NCBI RefSeq assembly: GCF_000473225.1
Contig: NZ_KI421509.1
Location: 3,986,165 to 4,050,164 of the forward strand
Length of the DNA: 64,000 nt
Direction: 5' to 3'
Source: Sedimentitalea nanhaiensis DSM 24252
GTDB taxonomy: Bacteria; Pseudomonadota; Alphaproteobacteria; Rhodobacterales; Rhodobacteraceae
Shown here: positions 8,902 to 18,069 of the stretch, piece after piece
Layout of the letters: each line of letters opens with the position of its first letter
Numbering within the stretch: position 1 is the first letter of the stretch
Program-made: the position numbers and the translations under genes
Notes under the pieces: generated by a model
Seen by the model: the letters and a program-made list of their open reading frames with translations, nothing else
Told to the model about the DNA's origin: nothing
The model's database searches: none

Positions 8902-10104
8902 ATGACGATAAAGCAGCAAGATTTTTCCACCCGCGCCATTCACCACGGCTATGACGCGCAGTCCGAACAAGGGGCGCTGAACCCGCCGATCTATATGAGT
9001 TCGACTTTTACCTTCGAAACCGCCGAGGCAGGGGGCGAGATGTTTGCCGGCGAAAAGCAGGGGCATTTCTACACGCGCATTTCCAACCCCACGCTGGACC
9101 ATCTGGAGCGCCGGATTGCGAACCTTGAGGGCGCGCAGGCGGGGCTGTGTACGGCCTCTGGCATGGGGGCGATCACCTCGACGATGTGGTCATTTCTTGA
9201 GGCGGGCGATGAGGTGATCATCGACAAGACGCTTTATGGCTGCACCTTCGCCTTTATGACCCACGGGCTGCCGCGTTTCGGGGTAAAGGTGACGCTGGTC
9301 GATATGACCGAGCCGGGGAACCTGCGCCATGCGATCGGCGCAAAGACCAAAATCGTCTATTTCGAGACCCCGGCGAACCCCAACAACCGCTTGGTGGATA
9401 TTGCCGCGATTTCGCAGATCGCGCATCAGGCGGGGGCCAAGGTGGTGGTGGACAACACCTATGCCACGCCCGTGCTGACGCGGCCGATCGAACACGGTGC
9501 GGATATCGTGGTGCATTCGGCCACCAAATTCCTGAGCGGTCATGGCGATGTCGTGGCGGGCCTGATCGTGGGCAGCCAAGAGGATATGATGCAGGTGCGG
9601 CTGGTGGGGTTGAAGGATATGACAGGGGCCGTGATGTCGCCCCTCACGGCGATGCTGCTGCTGCGTGGGATCAAGACGCTGGACCTGCGCATGGCGCGGC
9701 ATTGCGAGACCGCGATGAAAGTCGCGCAGGCACTCCAAGCGCATCCGGCAGTGTTGTCGGTCTCCTACCCCGGTCTGGATAGCTTCCCCCAAGCCGATCT
9801 GGCACGGCGTCAGATGTCGGACTTTGGCGGGATGATCCCGTTCGAGGTGAAAGGTGGCAAGGCGGGCGGCATTGCGGTCATGAACCGGTTGAAGCTGATC
9901 CAGCGCGCCGTCAGCCTTGGCGATGCCGAAAGCCTGATCCAGCACCCCGCCAGCATGACACATTCCACCTACACCCCTGAAGAGCGCGCCGAGCACGGCA
10001 TTGCCGAGGGGCTTGTGCGGCTCTCGGTCGGGCTGGAGGGCGCGCAGGACATTATCGACGATCTGGAAAGCGCCCTTGGGGCACACAATTTGCAGGCCGC
10101 CTGA
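8902..10104 (+). CDS. mdeA: Methionine gamma-lyase
   Basis: A PLP enzyme of the Cys/Met metabolism family, 400 residues, that splits L-methionine into methanethiol, ammonia and 2-oxobutyrate. The PLP lysine lies in VVHSATKFLSGHGD near residue 209. The diagnostic cysteine of methionine gamma-lyases is present in KTLYGCTFAFMTHG near residue 114, which separates it from cystathionine gamma-lyase and gamma-synthase. FYTRISNPT provides the Tyr/Arg that hold the cofactor phosphate of the partner subunit. GGGGGCC lies just before the ATG. It is divergent from mdeR and upstream of mdeB. In roseobacters this enzyme (MegL) is a known source of methanethiol. Confidence 0.92.
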   Translation: MTIKQQDFSTRAIHHGYDAQSEQGALNPPIYMSSTFTFETAEAGGEMFAGEKQGHFYTRISNPTLDHLERRIANLEGAQAGLCTASGMGAITSTMWSFLEAGDEVIIDKTLYGCTFAFMTHGLPRFGVKVTLVDMTEPGNLRHAIGAKTKIVYFETPANPNNRLVDIAAISQIAHQAGAKVVVDNTYATPVLTRPIEHGADIVVHSATKFLSGHGDVVAGLIVGSQEDMMQVRLVGLKDMTGAVMSPLTAMLLLRGIKTLDLRMARHCETAMKVAQALQAHPAVLSVSYPGLDSFPQADLARRQMSDFGGMIPFEVKGGKAGGIAVMNRLKLIQRAVSLGDAESLIQHPASMTHSTYTPEERAEHGIAEGLVRLSVGLEGAQDIIDDLESALGAHNLQAA

Positions 10105-10178
10105 CAGCCCGAAGGTCAAATTCGGCGACCCGGCCGCGTGTACCATCCAATAGATCATCCCGAATCCCGGAGCGACAT

Positions 10179-10757
10179 ATGTCCAGCAAGAAAACTCCAG
10201 GCGACATCACCAGCAAGGCCCCCCGGCATACCGCGGATGGCTGGCTTAACCACATTGACCGCAGGCGCAAGGCAGGGCCATTCCTTAGCGATCGCTCCGC
10301 ACCGGGCCGCGGTATGTCGACCCTATCAGTTCATACGGGAACCCACGATGCTTCGCGCATCGGCGCTGCTGGCTCCCCGATTTATCAGGCGTCGACCATT
10401 GTGTTGAACGAGAGCCAATACCGATCAGTCGAAGATGGGTTCGCCCGCAACCGGTTCATCTATTGGCGCCATACAACCCGTCGGAATGGGCCGTGCCTGC
10501 CGATGGGCAACAATCAGGGGCCGAACCCGCGGAAATTGCTGCCGCCGGGACCGGTCTCGTGCATGATGGTCAGCATCATCGCCGGGGCCACGGCCGAGGG
10601 CATTCAGCTCAAACCCGCCAGGATCGATTTTGATGCCACGCCCGAACAGTTCGCCGAACTGCATCGCAAATCACTGGCGCACAGCCCGAACGCGCAAACC
10701 ACCCTGAACCCGGTTGGTCTGAACGGTGAAATTGCGAGCCCCCAGATTGAAAGCTGA
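10179..10757 (+). pseudogene. Chimeric relic: N-terminus of a Cys/Met PLP enzyme fused to the C-terminal part of an OsmC protein
   Basis: The frame is open for 192 codons but is not one protein. From about 10314, MSTLSVHTGTHDASRIGAA and GSPIYQASTIVLNESQYRSV are the start of a cystathionine-lyase/synthase-type PLP enzyme, which stops making sense after FIYWR at about 10470. From about 10500, NQGPNP, then VSCMMVSIIAGATAEGIQLK and DFDATPEQFAELHRKSLAHS are the second half of an OsmC-type peroxidase with its reactive Cys. No PLP lysine and no OsmC N-terminus exist. The region therefore records a deletion that joined two genes. It sits between mdeA and mdeB and may still be transcribed with them. 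Confidence 0.7.
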
Positions 10758-10808
10758 AATACCGTGGGCGATAACCCATATGGTAACGCCCAGCACGAAA
10801 GTTCTGTC

Positions 10809-13193
10809 ATGACCACAAACAACTCCGCACATCTGAAAACAATCGAACAGCGGCTGTTGTGGCTGTCGCATTGGATGATCCACAACGCCAACCACATTCG
10901 CCCCAAGACCGAGGGGATCAAGGTTGGCGGGCATCAGGCATCATCGGCCTCGATGGTGTCGATCATGACGGCACTTTACTTTAGCGCCCTGCGCCCCGAA
11001 GACCGGGTTGCGGTCAAACCCCATGCCTCACCTGTTTTCCATGCGATCCAGTATCTGATGGGCAATCAGACCCGCGAGAAGATGGAAAACTTTCGCGGTT
11101 ATCACGGGGCGCAAAGCTATCCCAGCCGCACCAAGGATATCGATGATGTCGATTTCTCCACCGGCTCGGTCGGGCTGGGCGTTGCGATCACCTCTTTCGC
11201 ATCGATTATGCAGGATTACATCTCGGCCAAAAGCTGGGGCAAGGATCTCACGCTGGGCCGGATGGTGGCCCTGGTCGGCGATGCCGAACTGGACGAAGGC
11301 AATATCTACGAGGCCTTGCAAGAGGGCTGGAAAAACGATCTGCGCAACACATGGTGGATCATCGACTATAACCGCCAATCGCTGGATGGTGTGGTGCGCG
11401 AAGGATTGTTCAAACGGATCGAGCAGATTTTCGACGCCTTCGGATGGGATGTGGTCAAGGTCAAATACGGCGCATTGCAACGCGCGGCCTTTGATGAACC
11501 GGGCGGCGACAGGCTGCGCGACTGGATCGACAATTGCCCCAACCAGCTTTATTCGGCGCTGACCTTCATGGGGGGGGCTGTCTGGCGCGAACGGCTGATG
11601 GAATCGCTGGGCGATCAGGGAGATGTCACCGCGCTGATCGAAGCGCGCTCGGACGACGAACTGGCCGCGCTGATGGAAAACCTCGGCGGCAACTGCGTTG
11701 ACACCATGGCCGAGACCTTCGATGCCATCGACCACGACCGCCCTGTTTGTTTTCTGGCCTATACGGTCAAGGGCTGGGGCACGCCGATTGCCGGGCACAA
11801 GGACAACCATGGCGGTTTGATGAACAAGACGCAGATGGCCGCCTGGCAAAAACACATGGGTGTTGCCGAAGGTGACGAATGGGAAAAATTCGCCACTGTG
11901 AAAGACCCGGCTGCCCTACAGAAATTCCTGGACGATGCCGTGTTCTTTTCCAAGGGCCGTCGCCGCCATAGCGATGATGTGCTGGGCGTGCCGGCGATTG
12001 AGCTGTCGTCTGATCGCGAGATTTCGACCCAGATGGCCTTTGGCAAGATCCTTGATGACTTGTCCAGGGGCGACAGCGATTTGGCGGCGCGGATCGTTAC
12101 CATGTCGCCCGATGTGACCGGCACCACCAACCTTGGACCCTGGGTGAACCGGCGCAAATTGTTCGCGCGCACCGAACAGGCCGATACCTTTATCAATGAA
12201 AAAATCCCCTCGACCGCGAAATGGGAATTCACTTCGGACGGCCAGCATATCGAACTGGGCATCGCCGAGATGAACCTGTTTTTGCTGCTGGCGGCGGCGG
12301 GCCTGTCGCATTCGGCTTTTGGCAAACGGGTGATCCCGATTGGCACGGTCTATGACCCGTTTGTGGCCCGTGGCCTGGATGCGCTGAACTATGCCTGTTA
12401 TCAGGATGCGCGCTTCATGATTGTCGGCACGCCGTCGGGCGTGACCCTTGCCCCTGAAGGTGGTGCGCACCAGTCCATCGGATCCCCTCTGATCGGAATG
12501 AGCCAGGACGGGCTGGCCAGTTTCGAGCCCGCCTTTGCCGATGAACTGGCCGTGATCATGAAATGGGCCTTTGGCTATCTGCAAAAGGATGGCGAAAACG
12601 ACCCGGATGAACGCACCTGGCTGCGCGATGAAACCGGCGGATCGGTCTACCTGCGGCTGACGACCAACCCGATCGAACAGCCGGGCAAACGCGTGGATGA
12701 GGATTTCCGCCAGGGGGCCATCGACGGGGCCTATTGGCTGCGCAAGCCCGGACCGAACTGCGAAGTTGTGATTGCCTATCAGGGCGCAGTTGCCCCAGAG
12801 GCGATCAAGGCGGCGGGTATCATCGCGCAGGGCCGTCGCGATGTCGGCGTGCTGGCGGTTACGTCGGCGGATCGCCTGAACGCTGGGTGGACCGCCGCGC
12901 AACGTGCAAGGGCGCGCGGCAATGACACTGCCCAAAGCCATGTTGAAACCTTGTTGGCCGATCTGCCCCGCAACTGCAAACTGGTCACCGTCATTGATGG
13001 CCACCCGGCCACCCTGTCGTGGCTGGGCTCCGTGATCGGGCATCAAACGGTGCCGCTGGGTGTCGAACATTTTGGCCAGACCGGCACAATTGCCGATCTT
13101 TATCGCCACTTCGGCATCGATGCCACGTCGATCGTGGAGAAGGTGCAGGGGCTGACACCGGGCCGCCAGATGCTGCACCGTGTTACGGGTTAA
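10809..13193 (+). CDS. mdeB: 2-oxobutyrate/pyruvate dehydrogenase E1 component, MdeB-like
   Basis: A 794-residue homodimeric-type E1 (AceE family) that decarboxylates a 2-oxo acid with thiamin diphosphate. With mdeA upstream the natural substrate is 2-oxobutyrate, leading to propionyl-CoA. The ThDP motif begins GDAELDEGN near residue 160 and ends WWIIDYNRQ. PHASPVFHAIQYLMG and QHIELGIAEMN are the usual active-site segments. The frame starts with GTG at 10764, but ATG at 10809 (MTTNNSAHLKTIEQRL) is the family-like start. The E2 and E3 subunits are not in the window, so it must borrow them from another complex. The pseudogene upstream separates it from mdeA by about 700 bases. Confidence 0.85.
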   Translation: MTTNNSAHLKTIEQRLLWLSHWMIHNANHIRPKTEGIKVGGHQASSASMVSIMTALYFSALRPEDRVAVKPHASPVFHAIQYLMGNQTREKMENFRGYHGAQSYPSRTKDIDDVDFSTGSVGLGVAITSFASIMQDYISAKSWGKDLTLGRMVALVGDAELDEGNIYEALQEGWKNDLRNTWWIIDYNRQSLDGVVREGLFKRIEQIFDAFGWDVVKVKYGALQRAAFDEPGGDRLRDWIDNCPNQLYSALTFMGGAVWRERLMESLGDQGDVTALIEARSDDELAALMENLGGNCVDTMAETFDAIDHDRPVCFLAYTVKGWGTPIAGHKDNHGGLMNKTQMAAWQKHMGVAEGDEWEKFATVKDPAALQKFLDDAVFFSKGRRRHSDDVLGVPAIELSSDREISTQMAFGKILDDLSRGDSDLAARIVTMSPDVTGTTNLGPWVNRRKLFARTEQADTFINEKIPSTAKWEFTSDGQHIELGIAEMNLFLLLAAAGLSHSAFGKRVIPIGTVYDPFVARGLDALNYACYQDARFMIVGTPSGVTLAPEGGAHQSIGSPLIGMSQDGLASFEPAFADELAVIMKWAFGYLQKDGENDPDERTWLRDETGGSVYLRLTTNPIEQPGKRVDEDFRQGAIDGAYWLRKPGPNCEVVIAYQGAVAPEAIKAAGIIAQGRRDVGVLAVTSADRLNAGWTAAQRARARGNDTAQSHVETLLADLPRNCKLVTVIDGHPATLSWLGSVIGHQTVPLGVEHFGQTGTIADLYRHFGIDATSIVEKVQGLTPGRQMLHRVTG

Positions 13194-13650
13194 GCGCTAG
13201 TGTCTCACGATATTTGTGTGAGCGAAGAACGATCACGTTGGATGCAGTTCCACCACAAAGGCCAAGAGCCGCTTGAAAGAAGAGGACCCGGATTGGTGTC
13301 GTCAGGCCCGCCCATTCGAACCAGTCTCTGCATGGACAGTGAAGCTGCCCCTTATTCCAAGCTCGACCGCACTACTGGGCAAGAGCGGCGGCGCGGTCGA
13401 ACTTGGAAATGTCGGATGAATAAAGGTGGCGCTTTTGGTTGAATGCTTGCAGTCAGAAGAATGGACGGCGGCAAACATCGCATCTGCCGGAAGCAAAGCA
13501 TGGCGCGTTCCCGTCACCGGAAAGGCTGGTGGGAATTCTCCGCCCGAGTGTTCAGCCAGCGGCCCGTTTTCTATCTAGCAGCGGTGCCAATGCCTTGGGG
13601 CTTCCGGAACTCTGAGTATCTGGCCCGCCCCATGCGGGTTTCGGATGGGG

Positions 13651-14130
13651 TCACGCATTCAAGCGCTCCTCGGACAGGATCACACATTGGTTTCGGGCAG
13701 CAAACCATTCCCGGACATTCCTGCCGCCCTTCTCGAATTTGCAAATAGCCAAGGAGATCAGCTTCGCGGCCGCTTCTTCAGCAGGGAACGAGCCGCTGGT
13801 CTTGTTGGGTTTTTGCATCGCCGGATCGAATGCAAAAAAGGGACCGCCTCCTGCCTCGCCCGCCGCCATGCCCGAGCGATTGAAGCGTATTTTCCGGCCC
13901 CTTTCTCCTTGGAAACATCCAGTTAAGCAGCCGCCGGACCGGCTGTGGCGGCCCCGTACATCAGACGCAGATTGGCGCCACCGCCTTGCGATCCTTCCAC
14001 GTGCAGAAGTTCGAGAAATGGTGAACCAAGTGAACGATACAAGTTTGCACTGCGGTATAACCGCGTTCGGCACGGTCACCGGCGGGAAGATCGGCGGACC
14101 CCTGCTGAACTTTCTGCGCTATGACATCCG
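13651..14130 (-). pseudogene. IS256-family transposase remnant
   Basis: Two leftward frames carry pieces of one IS256 (mutator-type) transposase. At about 13970-14055, YTAVQTCIVHLVHHFSNF followed by CTWKDRKAVAP matches the conserved QTCIVHL...WKDRKAV segment. At 13651-13800, GSFPAEEAAAKLISLAI, then FEKGGRNVREWFAARNQ, matches the C-terminal end. The part between is missing or out of frame and the N-terminus is absent. The flanking stretches 13194-13650 and 14131-14470 contain no gene I recognise. Confidence 0.75.
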
Positions 14131-14480
14131 CCGCGCAGTGGGCACCTCTGCCGCACCGTGGGCAGCAAAACCGCGGGGAGGACCAACCAGCGCCGCGTCA
14201 GCTATTCCGCGCAGGCGCTGCATCTGCTGGGCAAACAGCAAAAGACGCAGGCCGATGCGATCCCGCGACGCAGCAGCTGCGATGGAACAGCGCCTGCCGA
14301 CCGTATCAAAGACATTGTTGAGCGACCCCATGCGCAAGATAAATCACGATTTAGACGCCCAATCTCCGGGCACCAGGCATCCTTATAGCCTGATTGTTGC
14401 GCAGCCCTTGCAAGTTGAATGCGAAATCATGCAACTAAGACTCGACAGCCGCATCTATATTTTGTTTATTACAAACACAT

Positions 14481-14544
14481 GCGGAGATATCCGCTGGGCA
14501 ATCAGGCCTCATGTCGCACGTATCCGTGCGCATGAGGCCTTTTT
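14481..14544 (+). promoter_or_regulatory. Leader with intrinsic terminator, candidate ANTAR antitermination target
   Basis: A 16-bp stem with one bulged T (14504-14520 against 14525-14540, loop TATC) is followed directly by TTTTT, a very strong intrinsic terminator. It ends only 17 bases before the AmiC-like start codon, so it must be overcome to express the operon. Just upstream, GCGG and CCGC (14481-14494) form a small hairpin. Because the second gene encodes an AmiR/ANTAR protein, this is very probably the RNA on which it acts. The published ANTAR two-hexaloop consensus (A1, G4) is not clearly matched by the hairpins I can find. Confidence 0.75.
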
Positions 14545-14561
14545 CGTTTTAGGGGCTTGCT

Positions 14562-15638
14562 GTGAAAAAAACCGTCGATCTTGGAGTGCTCTATTCGCAA
14601 TCCGGCACCTACGCGGCCATTTCCCAGGCGGTCTTGCGCGGGGCGATGGCAGGGATCGACGAGGTGAACGCCTCGAGCAGCTCGCAAATCTCATTCCGAC
14701 CCATCCTGCGCGATCCTGAGGGCCGGATTTACCGTTACGCCCCGCTTTGCGCCGATATCATTGCCAATTCCGACGCCCGCCATGTGATCGGCTGCGTCAC
14801 CTCGTCTGCGCGCAAGGAAGTGATCCCGATACTCGATCGAACCAACGCGATGCTGTGGTATAACTTGCCGTTTGAGGGGTTCGAGACCTCCAACCGGGTG
14901 ATCTATTCCCACGCCTGTGCCAACCAACATCTACTGCCCTTGCTCAGCTGGTGTTTCCAGAATTTCGGCACGACGCCCTATCTCGTCGGCTCCAATTATA
15001 TCTGGGGCTGGGAAACCTGCCGTGTGGCGCGGATGCGAACGGATGAGGCCGGTGGCCGCGTTCTGGGAGAGCGATATCTGCCGCTGGGCGACGAGGACAT
15101 TGATACCCTGATCGCGGAAATCGAGACGCTGCGCCCTGCTTTCATCCTCAATTCCCTGGTGGGTGCAAGTTCCTACGCCTTTCTGCATGCCTACGGCGAA
15201 CTGGGCCGCCGTGACCCGCATTTCACCGCTGAAACCTGCCCGGTGGTATCGTGTAACCTGACCGAGGCCGAACTGCCCCAGCTTGGTCAGGATGCCGAAG
15301 GCCTGGTCTCTGTCGGGCCGCATTTCTGCCCCTCGCGAAGCCACGATGGACGGAATTCCTCGTTCGAAATCATTTCGCGCCAGTCGGTGCTGACACTGGC
15401 CGCCATACTCATGGCGCAGGGCGACCAGCCGTTCGAGAATTTCATTGCCGATCACGGCGCGCGCTTTGGCATTGATCCGGCGACCCATCACAGCACGCTC
15501 AGCGTCAAGGTGGCGCAGGTGCGCGGCGGTGTCTTTGAGGTACTGCACCACTGGCCCGACATCGCCCCCGATCCCTATCTCACCCGGTCCTCGCGCCACC
15601 CCAATATCGGCCACCCCAAGCTGAGCGTCGTGTCGTAA
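14562..15638 (+). CDS. amiC: AmiC-like amide sensor (type-I binding-protein fold)
   Basis: A 358-residue protein of the AmiC family, the cytosolic negative regulator that holds AmiR inactive until an amide ligand binds. The first strand VDLGVLYSQSGTYA and the segments GCVTSSARKEVIP, LWYNLPFEGFE and VGSNYIWGWETCR are typical. There is no signal peptide, as expected for a sensor. The start is GTG at 14562 with AGGGG 9 bases upstream. Its stop codon overlaps the next ATG (TAATG), so AmiC and AmiR are translationally coupled, as in the Pseudomonas amidase operon. The ligand is likely formamide, acetamide or a related small amide, given the downstream amidase. Confidence 0.85.
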   Translation: MKKTVDLGVLYSQSGTYAAISQAVLRGAMAGIDEVNASSSSQISFRPILRDPEGRIYRYAPLCADIIANSDARHVIGCVTSSARKEVIPILDRTNAMLWYNLPFEGFETSNRVIYSHACANQHLLPLLSWCFQNFGTTPYLVGSNYIWGWETCRVARMRTDEAGGRVLGERYLPLGDEDIDTLIAEIETLRPAFILNSLVGASSYAFLHAYGELGRRDPHFTAETCPVVSCNLTEAELPQLGQDAEGLVSVGPHFCPSRSHDGRNSSFEIISRQSVLTLAAILMAQGDQPFENFIADHGARFGIDPATHHSTLSVKVAQVRGGVFEVLHHWPDIAPDPYLTRSSRHPNIGHPKLSVVS

Positions 15639-16237
15639 TGGCGGGCACCCTGGACATTCCCAACCTAGATCAGGCGCGCGCCGTGATCGTGCACCCCGCG
15701 CCCGATCATGTCGCCGCCCTGATGCGACAGCTCAACGCCATCGGGCTCAGTGTGACCAATGCCTGGCCTGATCTTCCAGCCTCAGCGATCACGGCGGATT
15801 TTATCTTTTACGACACTGATATGGGCCATGATGCGCAGTTTCCCTGGGGCCCGGGCACTGCGCCGATGCCGATGATCGCGCTGGTCGGGACCGAGGCGCC
15901 GGGGCGTATCGAATGGGCCGCGCGCATGGGAGCCGATGCGCTGCTGCTCAAGCCGGTCGGCTCCAGCGGGGCGTTTTCGGCACTGCTGATGGCGCGCCAC
16001 TCGTTCGAATTGCGCCGCACGCTCACGTCGGAAATCAAACAGCTGCGCCAACGTATGTCGGCACGGCAAACCGTGGTGCAGGCCGTGGCGTTGCTCTCGG
16101 CGCAGGGCAAATCGCAAGACGCGGCTTATGACCAGTTGCGCCAGCTTGCCATGGCCTGGCGTATCAACGTCGAAGAGGCCGCCGCCCGGATCGTAAAAAA
16201 TGCCACCGACAAAGGAATCCTGCGTGACAGCCACTAA
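15638..16237 (+). CDS. amiR: AmiR/NasT-type ANTAR antitermination regulator
   Basis: A 199-residue protein, close to AmiR in length: a pseudo-receiver domain (about 15-120, lacking an obvious phosphoacceptor), a coiled linker (SFELRRTLTSEIKQLRQRM) and a C-terminal ANTAR domain (RQTVVQAVALLSAQGKSQDA, then YDQLRQLAMAWRINVEEAAA). ANTAR domains bind a two-hairpin RNA and prevent transcription termination. The strong terminator before amiC is the obvious target, which makes the operon self-inducing. It starts at the stop of amiC and its last bases overlap the permease gene. Confidence 0.9.
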   Translation: MAGTLDIPNLDQARAVIVHPAPDHVAALMRQLNAIGLSVTNAWPDLPASAITADFIFYDTDMGHDAQFPWGPGTAPMPMIALVGTEAPGRIEWAARMGADALLLKPVGSSGAFSALLMARHSFELRRTLTSEIKQLRQRMSARQTVVQAVALLSAQGKSQDAAYDQLRQLAMAWRINVEEAAARIVKNATDKGILRDSH

Positions 16238-17114
16238 ACCTGCCACCCTGCGCGCCAGCGCCCCTTCGATCTGGACCCGGTTGCGGCGGCGCAAGCTGGC
16301 CTTGATCGGGCTTTTCCTGGTCGCGCTGACCTTTTTCGGGGCGATCTTCGCGCCTTGGCTCACCCCGTATGAACCCAACACCCAGATGTTTGAGGGGCTG
16401 ACCATGCAAGGTGCCCCCATGCCGCCCAGTGCACAGTTTCCACTGGGCACCGATCTGCTGGGCCGCGATCTTCTGACCCGCATCCTTTACGGCTCGCGGA
16501 CCTCGCTGATCATCGGACTTGTGGCCAATGGTGTGGCCCTGGTGATCGGCACCTTGGTGGGAATCACCGCCGGATATTTCCGCGGCTTCATTGGCAGTGT
16601 GCTGATGCGGCTGACCGATCTGATGATGGCCTTCCCCGCCCTTCTTCTGGCGATCTGCCTGGCCGCAATCTTTCAGCCGTCCTTGTGGATCGTCGCCATG
16701 GTCATCGCGACCGTGAACTGGGTCCAGACCGCGCGGGTGATCTATGCAGAAACCTCGTCCCTGTCGCAGCGCGAATTCATCGCCGCTGAACGGACTCTGG
16801 GCGCGGGCCATGTGCGCATCCTCTTCCGGCACATCCTGCCGCATCTGGTGCCGATGATCATCGTCTGGGGCACCCTGGGCATCTCGACTACCGTTCTGCT
16901 CGAAGCGACGCTGAGCTATCTGGGCGTGGGCGTACAGCCCCCGACCCCAAGCTGGGGCAATATCATCTTTGAGAACCAGACCTATTTTCAGGCCGCCCCT
17001 TGGCTGGTGTTCTTCCCCGGATTTGCGATCGTGTCCCTTGCACTGGCCTTCAACCTGGTAGGCGATGCGTTGCGCGATGTGCTTGACCCGACCCAAAGGG
17101 GACAAGAGCAATGA
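16224..17114 (+). CDS. Dipeptide/oligopeptide-class ABC permease (DppC type)
   Basis: A 296-residue inner-membrane permease of the DppC/OppC family. The N-terminal helix is LALIGLFLVALTFFGAIFA; the motif YPLGTD-like FPLGTDLLGRDLLTRIL starts the conserved region; the EAA loop reads AAERTLGAGHVRILFRHILP. GTG at 16224 is preferred as the start because AAAGGA lies just before it and the gene then overlaps amiR by 14 bases; the frame is also open from ATG 16200. It forms a heterodimer with the DppB-type protein that follows. The operon suggests uptake of an amide or small peptide-like compound. Confidence 0.85.
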   Translation: MTATKPATLRASAPSIWTRLRRRKLALIGLFLVALTFFGAIFAPWLTPYEPNTQMFEGLTMQGAPMPPSAQFPLGTDLLGRDLLTRILYGSRTSLIIGLVANGVALVIGTLVGITAGYFRGFIGSVLMRLTDLMMAFPALLLAICLAAIFQPSLWIVAMVIATVNWVQTARVIYAETSSLSQREFIAAERTLGAGHVRILFRHILPHLVPMIIVWGTLGISTTVLLEATLSYLGVGVQPPTPSWGNIIFENQTYFQAAPWLVFFPGFAIVSLALAFNLVGDALRDVLDPTQRGQEQ

Positions 17115-18031
17115 TCAATTTCCTTGCCCGGCGGCTGCTGCAATCCGCGATGATCCTGTTGGGGGTATCGCTGATCACCTTTGCGCTACTCTACCTTCTG
17201 CCGTCTGACCCGGTGCGCCAGATCGCCGGGCGGTCAGCCACGGCACAGACAGTTGCGAATATCCGCGAACAGTTGGGCCTCGATCAACCTTTTGTCGTGC
17301 AATACTGGCGCTACCTGACCAGTCTTGTGCAGGGCGATCTCGGTCGCTCCTATCTGCAAAAAACCGAAGTCAGCACCCTCATCGCCGCCCGCCTGCCCGC
17401 CAGCCTGCTGCTGATGGTGGGCGCGATTGTGGCTGAACTGGTGGTTGGGCTGACCATGGGCGTCGTCGCGGCCCTGCGCCGTGGCACCGCAACCGACAAC
17501 AGCCTGATGATTGCCTCTTTCATCGGTGTGTCGGCACCGCAATTCGTGGTCGGACTGCTGCTGCTTTATGTCTTCGCAGTGCAGCTTGGCTGGTTCCCAA
17601 TCGGCGGTTACGGTACATTTTCGCACCTCGTGCTGCCCGCCATGACCCTCGGTATCCTCGGCTCGGGGTGGTACAGCCGCATGATGCGCTCGTCCATGAT
17701 CGACGTGCTGCGTCAAGATTTCATCCGCACGGCCCACGCCAAAGGCCTGTCGCGCGCCCGTGTCCTGCTGCGTCATGCGCTGCCCAATGCCATCTTGCCG
17801 ATCATCGCAATGATCGGGATCGACGTGGGTATCTTCATGGGCGGCATCGTGGTGGTGGAATCCGTCTTTGGCTGGCCGGGTATCGGCCAGCTTGCCTGGC
17901 AGGCCATTCAACGCGTCGACATTCCGATCATCATGGGCGTCACGCTGGTATCGGCCTGCGCCATCGTGATCGGCAATCTGGTGGCCGATATCGCATCGCT
18001 GTTCGCCGACCCGCGGATCAAAGTCCGCTAA
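17111..18031 (+). CDS. Dipeptide/oligopeptide-class ABC permease (DppB type)
   Basis: A 306-residue DppB/OppB-family permease. The N-terminus MINFLARRLLQSAMILLGVS is typical, followed by the EQLGLDQPFVVQYWRYL periplasmic segment and the EAA loop FIRTAHAKGLSRARVLLRHA. It overlaps the DppC-type gene by ATGA (17111-17114), so the two channel halves are made together. The substrate cannot be told from the permease. Confidence 0.88.
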   Translation: MINFLARRLLQSAMILLGVSLITFALLYLLPSDPVRQIAGRSATAQTVANIREQLGLDQPFVVQYWRYLTSLVQGDLGRSYLQKTEVSTLIAARLPASLLLMVGAIVAELVVGLTMGVVAALRRGTATDNSLMIASFIGVSAPQFVVGLLLLYVFAVQLGWFPIGGYGTFSHLVLPAMTLGILGSGWYSRMMRSSMIDVLRQDFIRTAHAKGLSRARVLLRHALPNAILPIIAMIGIDVGIFMGGIVVVESVFGWPGIGQLAWQAIQRVDIPIIMGVTLVSACAIVIGNLVADIASLFADPRIKVR

Positions 18032-18069
18032 CTTTAACCACAAAAAACCACCCAACAAGGAGAGACAAA

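Noticed and set aside
14401-14500. A textbook ANTAR two-hexaloop RNA motif
   Set aside because: Small hairpins are present (for example 14481-14494) but the A1/G4 loop pattern is not seen, so only the terminator is claimed with confidence.
13739-14719. A 326-codon rightward frame over the IS256 relic and the amide leader
   Set aside because: It runs antisense to recognisable IS256 pieces, crosses the leader terminator and enters the AmiC-like gene in another frame.
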